Shown piece after piece: positions 25,214 through 33,920 of a stretch of DNA of 64,000 bases. Below the pieces are notes generated by a model that was not told the origin of the DNA, ran no database searches, and saw only the letters and a list, made by a program, of their open reading frames with translations. The position numbers and the translations under genes are program-made. The stretch is from Pseudomonadota bacterium (GTDB lineage: Bacteria; Pseudomonadota; Gammaproteobacteria; Steroidobacterales; Steroidobacteraceae): contig JAKBWB010000003.1 in NCBI GenBank assembly GCA_021843755.1, positions 1-64,000 of the forward strand. Direction: 5' to 3'. Each line of letters begins with the position of its first letter. Position 1 is the first letter of the stretch.

Positions 25214-25830
25214 GCCGCGACCGGCTTGAGCTGCATGCGCTGGTGCTCGCGGCCGGAGCCGCGAGCCGCTTCGGCGCCCTCAAACAGCTGGCGGCGGTCG
25301 ATGGCCAGCCGCTGCTGCAGCGCGTCCTCACGCGCGCGGGCGCTGCGGCGGATCGCACCCGGGTTGTCCTGGGCGCGCACGCCGCGCGCCTTGCGCCCCT
25401 CGTCACTCAATGTGCCGCGGGCGTCGTCATAAATGCGAACTGGCGCGAAGGGATCGCGAGCTCGATCCGCGCAGGAGTGCAACATCTGCCCGCGACGTGC
25501 GCCGGCGTCATGTTGGTTCTAGGCGACCAGGCGCTGATCGAGACCGAGGACTTCAAGCGGCTGGCGCTCACCTGGCGCGCCGCGCCGCGCTCGATCGTGG
25601 CGGCGCGCCACGGCGCGGTGCTCGGTGCGCCGGCCATATTCCCGAGGCGATGGTTCGGCGCGCTCGGGCAGCTCAGCGGCGACGCCGGCGCGCGCGCGCT
25701 CATCGAGCGGCACAGCGCTGCGGTGATCGCCGTCGAGATGCCGAATGCCGCATTCGATCTCGACACGAGCGCGGATCTGGCCAGGCTCGCGCCTGCCGCA
25801 GACTCAGGCGGCGCCGGACCGAGCGGCTGA
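25210..25830 (+). CDS. MobA/MocA-like molybdopterin nucleotidyltransferase
   Basis: The 206-residue protein resembles MocA-type nucleotidyltransferases, which join CTP or GTP to molybdopterin for dinucleotide cofactors. The nucleotide-binding signature LAAGAASRFGALKQL (about 12-26) is present, with the next motifs NANWREGIASSIRAGV and MLVLGDQALI. The first Ser/Gly-rich loop reads AAGAASRFG, consistent with the family. The ATG at 25210 lies within the XdhC stop (ATGA). The pair is commonly found with molybdenum hydroxylases of the IorAB/CoxL type, which use the cytosine dinucleotide form. Confidence 0.85.
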   Translation: MSRDRLELHALVLAAGAASRFGALKQLAAVDGQPLLQRVLTRAGAAADRTRVVLGAHAARLAPLVTQCAAGVVINANWREGIASSIRAGVQHLPATCAGVMLVLGDQALIETEDFKRLALTWRAAPRSIVAARHGAVLGAPAIFPRRWFGALGQLSGDAGARALIERHSAAVIAVEMPNAAFDLDTSADLARLAPAADSGGAGPSG

Positions 25831-25911
25831 CCCGGGCAGTCGCATCGCCTATACTGGACATTCGCTTTCGGCCGCGCATACCGGTGCAGGACCGATCAGA
25901 CGGAGGCGCTC

Positions 25912-26400
25912 ATGCGGTATACCATCCGGGTCAATGGCAGACGGCGCGTCGTGCAAAGCGACGCAGATACACCGCTGCTGTGGGTTCTGCGCGACGACCT
26001 GCGGCTCACGGGCAGCAAATTCGGCTGTGGCATCGCCTACTGCGGCGCCTGCACGGTCCATCTCGATGGTGTCCCCGCGCGCGCCTGCGTCACGCCGATC
26101 TCGGCCGTGGGCAATGCGGCGATCGTCACGATCGAGGGCATCGGCCGCAGCCATTGGGGACGCAGAGTCAAGTCGGCGTGGCTCGACCTGGACGTCATGC
26201 AGTGCGGCTACTGTCAGGCGGGCCAGGTCATGACGGCGACCGCGCTGTTGGCCCGCAATCCCCGGCCGACCGATGCGGACATCGACCAGGCGATGCGCAA
26301 CAATATCTGCCGCTGCTGCACGTATACGCGCATTCGCGCAGCGATCAAGCGGGCGGCCGGCCTGCCGACGGCCGACACGCGGGAGGCCGATCATGGATAA
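25912..26400 (+). CDS. iorA: [2Fe-2S] subunit of isoquinoline 1-oxidoreductase-type enzyme
   Basis: The 162-residue protein carries two [2Fe-2S] clusters. The ferredoxin-type cluster uses Cys39, 44, 47 and 59 (FGCGIAYCGACTVHLDG). The second uses Cys98 and 101 (QCGYCQAGQ) and Cys133 and 135 (NICRCCTYTR). This is the small subunit of molybdenum hydroxylases, passing electrons from the molybdenum site of IorB to an acceptor. An extra Cys at 136 (CRCC) is seen in some IorA proteins. The ATG at 25912 follows a GGAGG-like stretch. It overlaps the next gene by eight bases, indicating coupled translation. Confidence 0.9.
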   Translation: MRYTIRVNGRRRVVQSDADTPLLWVLRDDLRLTGSKFGCGIAYCGACTVHLDGVPARACVTPISAVGNAAIVTIEGIGRSHWGRRVKSAWLDLDVMQCGYCQAGQVMTATALLARNPRPTDADIDQAMRNNICRCCTYTRIRAAIKRAAGLPTADTREADHG

Positions 26401-28681
26401 CGACGCCGCCTCAGTCCATCCGGATCATCCGCCATCCACGCCGTCTGCGCCTGCACGGCTCTCGCGGCGCGCGTTCGTAACCGCGAGCCTGACCGCCGGC
26501 GGCGGATTACTGCTGACGCTGCATCTGCCCGCCGCGGCCCGCGCCGCCGGCGCCCCCACGGAGCGCTCCGAATCCGCCGAGATCAACCCCTTCATCAGCA
26601 TCGCGCCCGATGGGATCGTCACGATCATGGCGAAGAACCCGGAAATCGGCCAGGGCATGAAGACGACGCTGCCGATGCTCATCGCCGAGGAGCTCGACGT
26701 CGAATGGAAGAATGTTCGCGCCAAGCAGGCGATGCTCGATCCGATCTACGGGCCGCAGTTCGCCGGTGGCAGCCTCGGCACACCGCTGAACTGGATTCCG
26801 ATGCAGCAGGTCGGCGCCGCCGGCCGCCAGATGCTGATCGAGGCCGCAGCGCGGATCTGGCACGTCCCGCCGGGCGAGTGCCGCGCCGCCAAGGGCATGG
26901 TGCACCACCGGCCAACCGGCCGGGCGTTGCCGTACGGAGCGCTCGCGCGCAAGGCCGCCGCGTTGAGGCCACCGGAACTCGACAGCGTCACGCTGAAGAG
27001 CCCGAAGGACTACACCATCATCGGCAAGTTTACCGGCGGCATCGACAGCCCGCGGGTCCTCGACGGTGACCGGCTGTTCGGCATCGACGTGATCGTGCCG
27101 CAGATGAGTTATGCCGTGTACGAGAAGTCACCGGTATTCGGCGGCCGTATCGTGCGTGCCAATATCGAGGAGATCCGCGCGCTGCCCGGTGTTCGCGCGG
27201 CGTTCATCGTGCGCGGATCCGCGCCCGACGCGGCCATCAAGATGGGCCTGGTCGATGGCGTCGCGATCGTCGCCGACAGATGGTGGGATGCGGAAAAGGC
27301 GCGCAGGAAGCTGCGTGTCGAGTGGACTCCGCAGGCCCGTTCGCGCCAGAGCACACAGGCCTTCGCGCAGGAAGCGGCGCGACTGATGCGGTCCAGTGCG
27401 CACTCGATCATTCGCCGCGACGGGGACGTGGACGCCGCGCTGGCGCGCGCGGCCAAGGTGCTGAAAGCGACGTACTCGTACCCATTCCTCGCGCATGCAA
27501 CCCTCGAACCACAGAACTGCACGGCGCACGTCAGGCCCGACGGCAGCGTGGAAATCTGGGCCCCCACGCAGAACCCCGACTCCGGCGCGCACCTCGTCGC
27601 CCAAACCCTCGGCATCGATCCGGGCAAGGTCAAGGTGCACATGACGCGCTGCGGCGGCGGCTTCGGCCGGCGGCTGAGCAACGATTACATGGTCGAGGCA
27701 GCCATGATCGCCAAGCGCACCGGGCGCGCGGTGAAGGTGCTGTGGGACAGAACACAGGACTTCCACCACGATGCCTACCGGCCGGCGGGATTCCATGCCT
27801 TCACGGCCGGACTGGCGGCATCGGGCAAACCGGTCGCGTTCAGGGATCACTTCGTCACCTTCGGCCAGGACGGACAGGTCGCCTCCTCGGCCAACCTGCC
27901 GCGCGATCACTTCCCCGCCGGTTATGTCCCGAGCCTCGAGTACGGCCAATCACTGCTCCAGCTCGACGTGCCCACCGGACCGATGCGCAACCCCGGAGGG
28001 AATGCGCTCGCTTTTGCCTTCGAATCCTTCATCGACGAGCTCGCCCATGCCGGAGGCCTCGACCCGCTCGCGCTGCGGCTCGATCTGTACGGACCGCCGC
28101 GCGTGCTCAGCGCCCCGCCACCACGGGGCGGCCTGCGAATACCGCCTTTCGACACCGGCCGGGTTCGCGGCGTGCTCGAGCTCGTGGCGCAGAAGTCCGG
28201 TTGGAAGCGGCGCGGTGCGTTGCCCGCGGGCACGGGTCTGGGACTCGCCTTCTATTACAGCCACTTCGGCTATGTCGCCGAGGTCGTCAAGGCGGGCGTG
28301 AACCCGGATGGTACGCCCAAGGTGCACAAGATCTGGGCAGCGGTCGACATCGGCCGACAGATCATCAATCCCGCCGGTGCCTACAACCAGGTGCAGGGCG
28401 CGGTCCTCGACGGCCTCGGACAGGCCCTGCACCTGTTGATCACCGTGGAGAACGGCCGCGTCGTGCAGCGCAATTTCGACACGTATCATCTGCTGCGCAT
28501 GGACGAGGCGCCGCCGGTCGAAGTGCATTTCCTGCTCAGCGACAACGACCCGACCGGCCTCGGCGAGCCGGCGCTGCCGCCGGTCCTGCCGGCTCTGTGC
28601 AACGCCCTGTTCGCCGCCAGCGGCACGCGCATTCGATCGTTGCCGATCGACCGGCTGCACTCCCACCACGCCAGGGCGTGA
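26393..28681 (+). CDS. iorB: Molybdopterin subunit of isoquinoline 1-oxidoreductase-type enzyme, Tat-exported
   Basis: The 762-residue protein is the large molybdenum-cofactor subunit of an IorB-type aldehyde or N-heterocycle hydroxylase. A twin-arginine signal is present: LSRRAFVTASLTAGGGLLL (23-41) and a cleavage site near AARA. The xanthine-dehydrogenase-type motifs follow: PEIGQGMKTTLPMLIAEELD, the substrate channel segment HATLEPQNCTAH, the GGGFGRRLSNDYM loop that binds the cofactor, PTGPMRNPG and GLGEPALPPV, which holds the catalytic glutamate (GxGE). Substrate is unknown; close relatives oxidise isoquinoline, aldehydes or carbon-nitrogen heterocycles. It is the last gene of xdhC-mocA-like-iorA-iorB. 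Confidence 0.9.
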   Translation: MDNDAASVHPDHPPSTPSAPARLSRRAFVTASLTAGGGLLLTLHLPAAARAAGAPTERSESAEINPFISIAPDGIVTIMAKNPEIGQGMKTTLPMLIAEELDVEWKNVRAKQAMLDPIYGPQFAGGSLGTPLNWIPMQQVGAAGRQMLIEAAARIWHVPPGECRAAKGMVHHRPTGRALPYGALARKAAALRPPELDSVTLKSPKDYTIIGKFTGGIDSPRVLDGDRLFGIDVIVPQMSYAVYEKSPVFGGRIVRANIEEIRALPGVRAAFIVRGSAPDAAIKMGLVDGVAIVADRWWDAEKARRKLRVEWTPQARSRQSTQAFAQEAARLMRSSAHSIIRRDGDVDAALARAAKVLKATYSYPFLAHATLEPQNCTAHVRPDGSVEIWAPTQNPDSGAHLVAQTLGIDPGKVKVHMTRCGGGFGRRLSNDYMVEAAMIAKRTGRAVKVLWDRTQDFHHDAYRPAGFHAFTAGLAASGKPVAFRDHFVTFGQDGQVASSANLPRDHFPAGYVPSLEYGQSLLQLDVPTGPMRNPGGNALAFAFESFIDELAHAGGLDPLALRLDLYGPPRVLSAPPPRGGLRIPPFDTGRVRGVLELVAQKSGWKRRGALPAGTGLGLAFYYSHFGYVAEVVKAGVNPDGTPKVHKIWAAVDIGRQIINPAGAYNQVQGAVLDGLGQALHLLITVENGRVVQRNFDTYHLLRMDEAPPVEVHFLLSDNDPTGLGEPALPPVLPALCNALFAASGTRIRSLPIDRLHSHHARA

Positions 28682-28793
28682 CCCGCCGCCGCGCGCGCGT
28701 CTCACCCGTCATCGTGGCTGCGCCGGCCTGCCGGCGTGCGCGCGCCTGCCGAATATTGCATCCCCGGCGGCGGCAAAGCACAATGATGCCATC

Positions 28794-29900
28794 ATGCCTC
28801 TGCCAACTCTGTTCACACCGCTGCGTGTCGGCCAGCTCGATCTCGTCAATCGCATCGTCATCGCGCCGATGTGCCAGTACTCGGCGCAGGACGGCTGCAT
28901 GAGCGACTGGCACCTGATTCACCTCGGCCATCTGGCGCTCTCGGGCGCGGCACTGCTGACGATCGAGGCGACAGCCGTCCGGCCCGAGGGCCGGATCACC
29001 TACGCCGACGTCGGACTGTGGAATGAGGGCACCGAGTCGGCCATGCGACAGACGCTCGAGAGTATTCGGCGCTGGTCGCCGATCCCCATCGCGGTTCAAC
29101 TGGCGCACGCCGGGCGCAAAGCCTCAACGGAAGTACCGTGGCTCGGAGGGCGCCAGCTCGGGGTCGACGACCCCCATGGCTGGCAGACGATCGCACCCTC
29201 GCCGATTCCCTTCACGCCCGAGCAGCATCCTCCAGCGGCGCTCGACCGTCACGACCTGCACGCGCTGCGCGATGCGTTCGCGGCGGCCGCGACGCGCGCG
29301 GCGCGCATGGGCCTCGATGCCGTGCAGATACATGCCGCGCACGGCTATCTGTTGCATCAGTTTCTCTCCCCTCTCGCCAATCAGCGCGACGACGAGTACG
29401 GCGGCAGTCTGCGCAACCGGATGCGGTTTCCACTCGAGGTATTTGCCGCGGTCCGGGACGCGTTTGCGCCCGACCGGCCGGTATCGGTGCGCGTATCCGC
29501 GACCGACTGGACGAGCGGCGGTTGGGATCTGGAGCAAACGGTGGCATTCGCACAGGCGCTGCAGGAGCGCGGCTGCGCAGCCATTCACGTCTCCAGCGGC
29601 GGCTTGCATCCGGCGCAGCAGATCCCCGTCGGCCCCGGCTATCAGGTACCCCTCGCGCGCACCATCAAATCGAACGTGCGCATTCCGGTGGTGGCCGTCG
29701 GGCTGATCACCGGATTCGAGCAGGCCGAGGCAATCGTCGCCACCGGGGACGCGGACCTCGTGGCCCTTGCCCGCACCGCCCTGTACGACCCGCGCTGGCC
29801 CTGGCATGCCGCTGCCGCTCTCGGCGCCCAGGTCCGCGCACCGCATCAGTACCTGCGCGCCGAGCCGCACCGGCTGCCCGAGCTGTTCCTGCGCGACTAG
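28794..29900 (+). CDS. Old Yellow Enzyme-type NADH:flavin oxidoreductase (YqjM/NamA-like)
   Basis: The 368-residue flavoprotein is a TIM-barrel ene-reductase. The N-terminal APMCQYSAQDG contains the Cys typical of the YqjM class. Other marks are WHLIHLGHLALSGAALLTIEATAV, QLAHAGRKAS (FMN and substrate histidine), HAAHGYLLHQFLSPLANQRDDEYGG, and the phosphate-binding DADLVALARTALYDPRWPWHAA. These enzymes reduce the C=C bond of alpha,beta-unsaturated carbonyls with NAD(P)H. It follows iorB by 112 bases. It could act on the same class of unsaturated or oxidised compounds, but no direct link is shown. Confidence 0.9.
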   Translation: MPLPTLFTPLRVGQLDLVNRIVIAPMCQYSAQDGCMSDWHLIHLGHLALSGAALLTIEATAVRPEGRITYADVGLWNEGTESAMRQTLESIRRWSPIPIAVQLAHAGRKASTEVPWLGGRQLGVDDPHGWQTIAPSPIPFTPEQHPPAALDRHDLHALRDAFAAAATRAARMGLDAVQIHAAHGYLLHQFLSPLANQRDDEYGGSLRNRMRFPLEVFAAVRDAFAPDRPVSVRVSATDWTSGGWDLEQTVAFAQALQERGCAAIHVSSGGLHPAQQIPVGPGYQVPLARTIKSNVRIPVVAVGLITGFEQAEAIVATGDADLVALARTALYDPRWPWHAAAALGAQVRAPHQYLRAEPHRLPELFLRD

Positions 29901-30047
29901 ACGCGCGCCGCGCCCGAGCATCCACGCCGCCTCAACAGACTGTCGGCTGTCCGGACCGGCCCGCCCGCCGCTGCGGCGGGATCCGTTCTGCGCCCGGCTT
30001 GCATCGACTATCGCCCCGTGCCGCGGCACCGCGCGCAACCGGCCGAA

Positions 30048-30075
30048 TTGCATATCGACTCGCGAGTGCTATCAT
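30048..30075 (+). promoter_or_regulatory. Candidate promoter of the GH130-GT4 operon
   Basis: TTGCAT (30048-30053) and TATCAT (30070-30075) with a 16-base spacer resemble -35 and -10 boxes in an otherwise GC-rich region, about 40 bases upstream of the operon's first ATG. A T-run follows immediately. Prediction by eye only. Confidence 0.4.
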
Positions 30076-30114
30076 TTTTTGTCGTTCTATCGAGGGAATC
30101 ACCTTGTTTTCGGC

Positions 30115-31581
30115 ATGAGAGTAAAGCGAACCTCGTTGATTCTCAGACCCGATTGTTCGCGGGTTTTCTTCCGTCCTTTCGAGCTGCGCAGCCCGGAGCA
30201 GCTCACGCGCACACTGGCCCGGGTCATGTCGCTGACGGAACAACAGGCCGAATCCGAAGCGCGGTCCATACTCGTGGATTTCGTGGCGCGCCACCAGCGG
30301 CTCAACGAATTTCTGCTGCAGAGATTCGCCCAGGTGCAGGCGGAGCTGCCGACCGATGTTCCAGTCAGCCCGGCGCGCAGACTGTTGCTCGGCGCTTATC
30401 TGACCCAGGAATACTCCCTGGAGGCGGCCGCGCTCTTCAACCCGTCCATCGTCGAGCACCCCGATCAGTCCGACCTGCCCGCCGGCAGCCTGCGGTTCGT
30501 TTTGAGTCTGCGCGCAACGGGCGAAGGTCACGTGTCCTCCATCGTCTTTCGAACCGGAATCATCGACGGCGAGGGAACCATCAGCGTGATCGAGCCGACG
30601 CGGTTCGTGACCGCCGCCGAGGTTCTGCCCAACCTTTCCTACGAGAAGAAGCTGTTCGAGCAGAAGCTCTGGGAACTCGGTCTGCTCAACGGCTTCGCCG
30701 TGGATGTTCTGGCGCAGCTTGGCGAGGTGTTCACCTGGGAGCAGCTGCACGGCACAGTGGCACGGGGCTTGCGCCGGGATCGCCAGCATCGGCTCGACGA
30801 GGAGGACGTCGCCCGCGGCGTTCTCGCCCTGGCGCGCGCCAACTATGCGGTGAGCTTCGCCGATACGACCCGCCTGTCCGAGCGGGTGATCTTTCCGAGC
30901 TCGCCGACCGAAAGCCGCGGCATCGAGGATGCGCGCTTCGTGCTGTTCAGGGACGAGGACGGCAGCCGCCGGTATTATGCGACCTTCACCGCGTTCGACG
31001 GTCACGTGGCGCTGCCCCAGCTGCTCGAGACGGATGATTTCGTCCGGTTCAACATCAGCACGCTGAACGGACCGGAGGTGCGCAACAAGGGAATGGCGCT
31101 GTTTCCGCGGCGGATCAACGGGTGTTACGCCATGCTCTCGCGCCAGGACAACGAAAACATCTACCTGATGTACTCGGACATGCTGCACTTCTGGTACGAG
31201 AAGCGGCTGCTGCTGCGGCCCACGTACCCGTGGGAATTCGTGCAGATCGGCAATTGCGGCTCGCCCATCGAGACCGACGCGGGTTGGCTGGTGCTCACCC
31301 ATGGCGTCGGCCCCATGCGCCGCTATGCCATCGGCGCGGTGCTGCTCGCCCGTGACGATCCGACGCGCGTGATCGGACGCCTGCGCGAGCCGCTGCTGCT
31401 GCCAACCGAAAGCGAGCGTGAAGGCTACGTTCCCAATGTCGTGTACAGCTGCGGCGCCCTGGTCCACGCGGGCCGGCTGATTCTGCCCTACGCGATGAGC
31501 GACCAATGCGCGAGCTTCGCGACGGTCTGCCTTGCCGAGCTGCTCGGCGAACTCACGGCCCACGGAGCCGAGGCACAATGA
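30115..31581 (+). CDS. GH130-family glycoside phosphorylase/hydrolase, long form
   Basis: The 488-residue protein belongs to glycoside hydrolase family 130, most of whose members phosphorolyse beta-mannosides to mannose 1-phosphate. The five-bladed propeller domain is in the second half, with SRGIEDARFVLF (ESRGIEDAR near residues 266-274; D272 is the predicted catalytic acid) and GNCGSPIETDAGWLVLTHGVGP. The first 230 residues form a helical N-terminal extension not found in the short GH130 proteins. No signal peptide is present, so it is cytoplasmic. ATG at 30115 follows a short spacer from the promoter candidate. Its stop overlaps the next gene's ATG. Beta-mannoside substrate is inferred from the family. 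Confidence 0.82.
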   Translation: MRVKRTSLILRPDCSRVFFRPFELRSPEQLTRTLARVMSLTEQQAESEARSILVDFVARHQRLNEFLLQRFAQVQAELPTDVPVSPARRLLLGAYLTQEYSLEAAALFNPSIVEHPDQSDLPAGSLRFVLSLRATGEGHVSSIVFRTGIIDGEGTISVIEPTRFVTAAEVLPNLSYEKKLFEQKLWELGLLNGFAVDVLAQLGEVFTWEQLHGTVARGLRRDRQHRLDEEDVARGVLALARANYAVSFADTTRLSERVIFPSSPTESRGIEDARFVLFRDEDGSRRYYATFTAFDGHVALPQLLETDDFVRFNISTLNGPEVRNKGMALFPRRINGCYAMLSRQDNENIYLMYSDMLHFWYEKRLLLRPTYPWEFVQIGNCGSPIETDAGWLVLTHGVGPMRRYAIGAVLLARDDPTRVIGRLREPLLLPTESEREGYVPNVVYSCGALVHAGRLILPYAMSDQCASFATVCLAELLGELTAHGAEAQ

Positions 31582-33920
31582 GCTTTCCGAAGTCGAGCAG
31601 CCGCTTCGCGCTGGTGTGCGACTACGTGCCGCGGCGCTGTGGCATCGCGACGTTCTCGCACGATCTGTGTCAGATGCTGGTTGGGCACGCCAAGTCCGCC
31701 GAGTGCATCGTCGTGCCGGTGAACGACGTGCCGGAGGGCTACGACTATCCTCCGGAGGTCCGCTTCGAGATCTGCGAGCAGGACCTGAAGTCCTACCAGC
31801 GTGCAGCGGACTTCCTCAACTTCAGCGACGCCGAAATCGTTTGCCTGCAGCACGAGTTCGGCATCTACGGCGGACCGGCGGGCAGTCACATTCTGGCGCT
31901 GTTGAGGCAGCTGCGCATCCCGGTGGTCGCGCAGCTGCACACGGTGCTGGCCGAGCCCAATCGCGAGCAGCGCCGCGTCATCGACGAAATGAGCCGCCTG
32001 GTCGCGCGATTCATCGTCATGAGCGAGCGCGGCCGCGGGATGCTCAGCGGGATCTACAGGATCGGCGCCGAGCGGATCGACGTGATTCCGCATGGCATCC
32101 CCGACATGCCGTTCGTCGACCCGGCGTTCTACAAGGATCAGTTTGGCGTCGAGGGCAAGAAGACTCTGTTGACCTTCGGACTGCTCTCCCCCGGCAAGGG
32201 CATCGAGTACGTGTTGCATGCGCTGCCGGAGATTCTGGCCGCGGTGCCCGATCTGGTCTACATCGTTCTCGGCGCGACCCACCCGAATCTGCTGCGCCAA
32301 GAAGGCGAGAACTACCGGTTCGGACTGGAGCGGCTGGTTTCCGACCTCGGGATCAAGCAGAACGTCATCTTCTACAATCGGTTCGTCGAGATCGGGGAAC
32401 TGAAAGAGTTCCTCGGCGCAGCCGACATCTACATCACGCCGTATCTGAACCCCGCGCAGATCACCTCCGGCACGCTCGCCTACGCGTTCGGCTGCGGCAA
32501 GGCCGTCGTATCGACCCCGTACTGGCATGCCCAGGAGCTGCTTGCCAACGGCCGCGGGGTGCTGGTGCCGTTTCGCGACAGCACGGCCATCGCGCGCGAA
32601 GTCGTCGCCCTGTTCGAGGACGAAGTGCGGCGCCATGCCATGCGCAAGCAGGCGTATCTGCTCGGTCGCGAGATGACCTGGGATCACCTCGGGCACGAAT
32701 ATCTGGAGTCCTTCCGCAAGGCGCGCGAAGCGCAATCCGGGCGGCGCCACCCTCGGGCACTGCTGAAGACCCGGGAACAGGAGCAATTCGAGCTGCCGCC
32801 CCTGCAGCTGGCGCATCTGCGGCGGCTCTCGGACGCCGTCGGCCTGATGCAGCACGCGGTATGTTCCGTGCCGAACTTCCGCGAAGGCTATTGCACGGAC
32901 GACAATTCACGCGCGCTGTTGCTCGCGGTGCTGCTGGAGGAGACCGGCGATGACGCGCCGGAAATCCGGCTGGCCGCCTATCGGTACGCGGCGCTCATCG
33001 ACTATGCGTTCATTCCCGGGTCCCGGCGCTTTCACAACTTCATGAGCTTCGAGCGGCGCTGGATGGATGAGTGCGGATCCGACGACTGCTGGGGCCGCGT
33101 GTTATGGGCGCTCGGGGCCTGCGTCGGCCGTTCGCGCCGCCCGGATCTGCAGCGCTGGGCGATGCAGTGGTTCGAGCCGGCGCTGACGGGCATAGACCGA
33201 TCCGAGGCGCCGCGGGCCTGGGCATTTGCGCTGCTCGGAATTCACGAGTATTTCCGCAGATTGAGCGGTGACCGCTTCGTCAGTCAGATGCGCGAGGCAC
33301 TCCTGCAGCGTCTGCTGGCGAGATTTCATCAGGCCAGCCGCCCGGATTGGCCGTGGTTCGAAGACGCCCTCACCTACGTGAACGCCAAACTGCCGCACGC
33401 GCTCATCCTGGGCGGCCGGTGGGCCGGTGTGGGCGAGGCGCTCGATGTCGGCTTGCGCACCCTGCGGTGGCTGGTAGAAGTTCAGACCGCGGAAGCCGGG
33501 CATTTTCGCCCGATCGGCTGCAACGGCTTCTATCCGCGCGGCGGTCCGCGCGCGCAGTTCGATCAGCAGCCGATCGAAGCCTACACCACGATGTCGGCGT
33601 GCCTGGAGGCCTGGTTCGCGACGCGCGATGAGTTCTGGATGAACGAGGCGCGCAAGGCCTTCGAATGGTTCCTCGGGCGCAACGACCTTGGCCGATCGCT
33701 GTACGATGCCGGCACCGGGGGCTGCTTCGATGCGCTGCACGTCGACCGCGTCAATTTGAATCAGGGCGCGGAATCGACCCTGGCGTTCCTGCTGGCCCTG
33801 CAGGAGATGCGGCTGGCGGAAACTTCGCTGGAGGTATTGGCCGATCCGGCCGGGCCCGGCCGTGGCGCCCGCGCCCGCGTGAACCGCGCGGGCATCGAGT
33901 CGGAGTGTCTGATGAAATGA
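31578..33920 (+). CDS. GT4 glycosyltransferase fused to an alpha/alpha-toroid domain
   Basis: The 780-residue protein begins with a GT4 (GT-B fold) glycosyltransferase in residues 1-400: VCDYVPRRCGIATFSHDL, HEFGIYGGPAG, VIPHGIPDMPF, the sugar-nucleotide site with LLTFGLLSPGKGIEYVL, and GTLAYAFGCGKAVVSTPYWHAQELL. Residues 410-770 look like an (alpha/alpha)6 toroid, with helices and conserved stretches CTDDNSRALLLAVLLEE, GSRRFHNFMSFERRW and IGCNGFYPRGG. This second part resembles glycan-processing toroid proteins, but I cannot name a family. Its ATG overlaps the stop of the first GH130 gene and its stop overlaps the start of the second, so all three are made together. Confidence 0.82.
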   Translation: MSFPKSSSRFALVCDYVPRRCGIATFSHDLCQMLVGHAKSAECIVVPVNDVPEGYDYPPEVRFEICEQDLKSYQRAADFLNFSDAEIVCLQHEFGIYGGPAGSHILALLRQLRIPVVAQLHTVLAEPNREQRRVIDEMSRLVARFIVMSERGRGMLSGIYRIGAERIDVIPHGIPDMPFVDPAFYKDQFGVEGKKTLLTFGLLSPGKGIEYVLHALPEILAAVPDLVYIVLGATHPNLLRQEGENYRFGLERLVSDLGIKQNVIFYNRFVEIGELKEFLGAADIYITPYLNPAQITSGTLAYAFGCGKAVVSTPYWHAQELLANGRGVLVPFRDSTAIAREVVALFEDEVRRHAMRKQAYLLGREMTWDHLGHEYLESFRKAREAQSGRRHPRALLKTREQEQFELPPLQLAHLRRLSDAVGLMQHAVCSVPNFREGYCTDDNSRALLLAVLLEETGDDAPEIRLAAYRYAALIDYAFIPGSRRFHNFMSFERRWMDECGSDDCWGRVLWALGACVGRSRRPDLQRWAMQWFEPALTGIDRSEAPRAWAFALLGIHEYFRRLSGDRFVSQMREALLQRLLARFHQASRPDWPWFEDALTYVNAKLPHALILGGRWAGVGEALDVGLRTLRWLVEVQTAEAGHFRPIGCNGFYPRGGPRAQFDQQPIEAYTTMSACLEAWFATRDEFWMNEARKAFEWFLGRNDLGRSLYDAGTGGCFDALHVDRVNLNQGAESTLAFLLALQEMRLAETSLEVLADPAGPGRGARARVNRAGIESECLMK

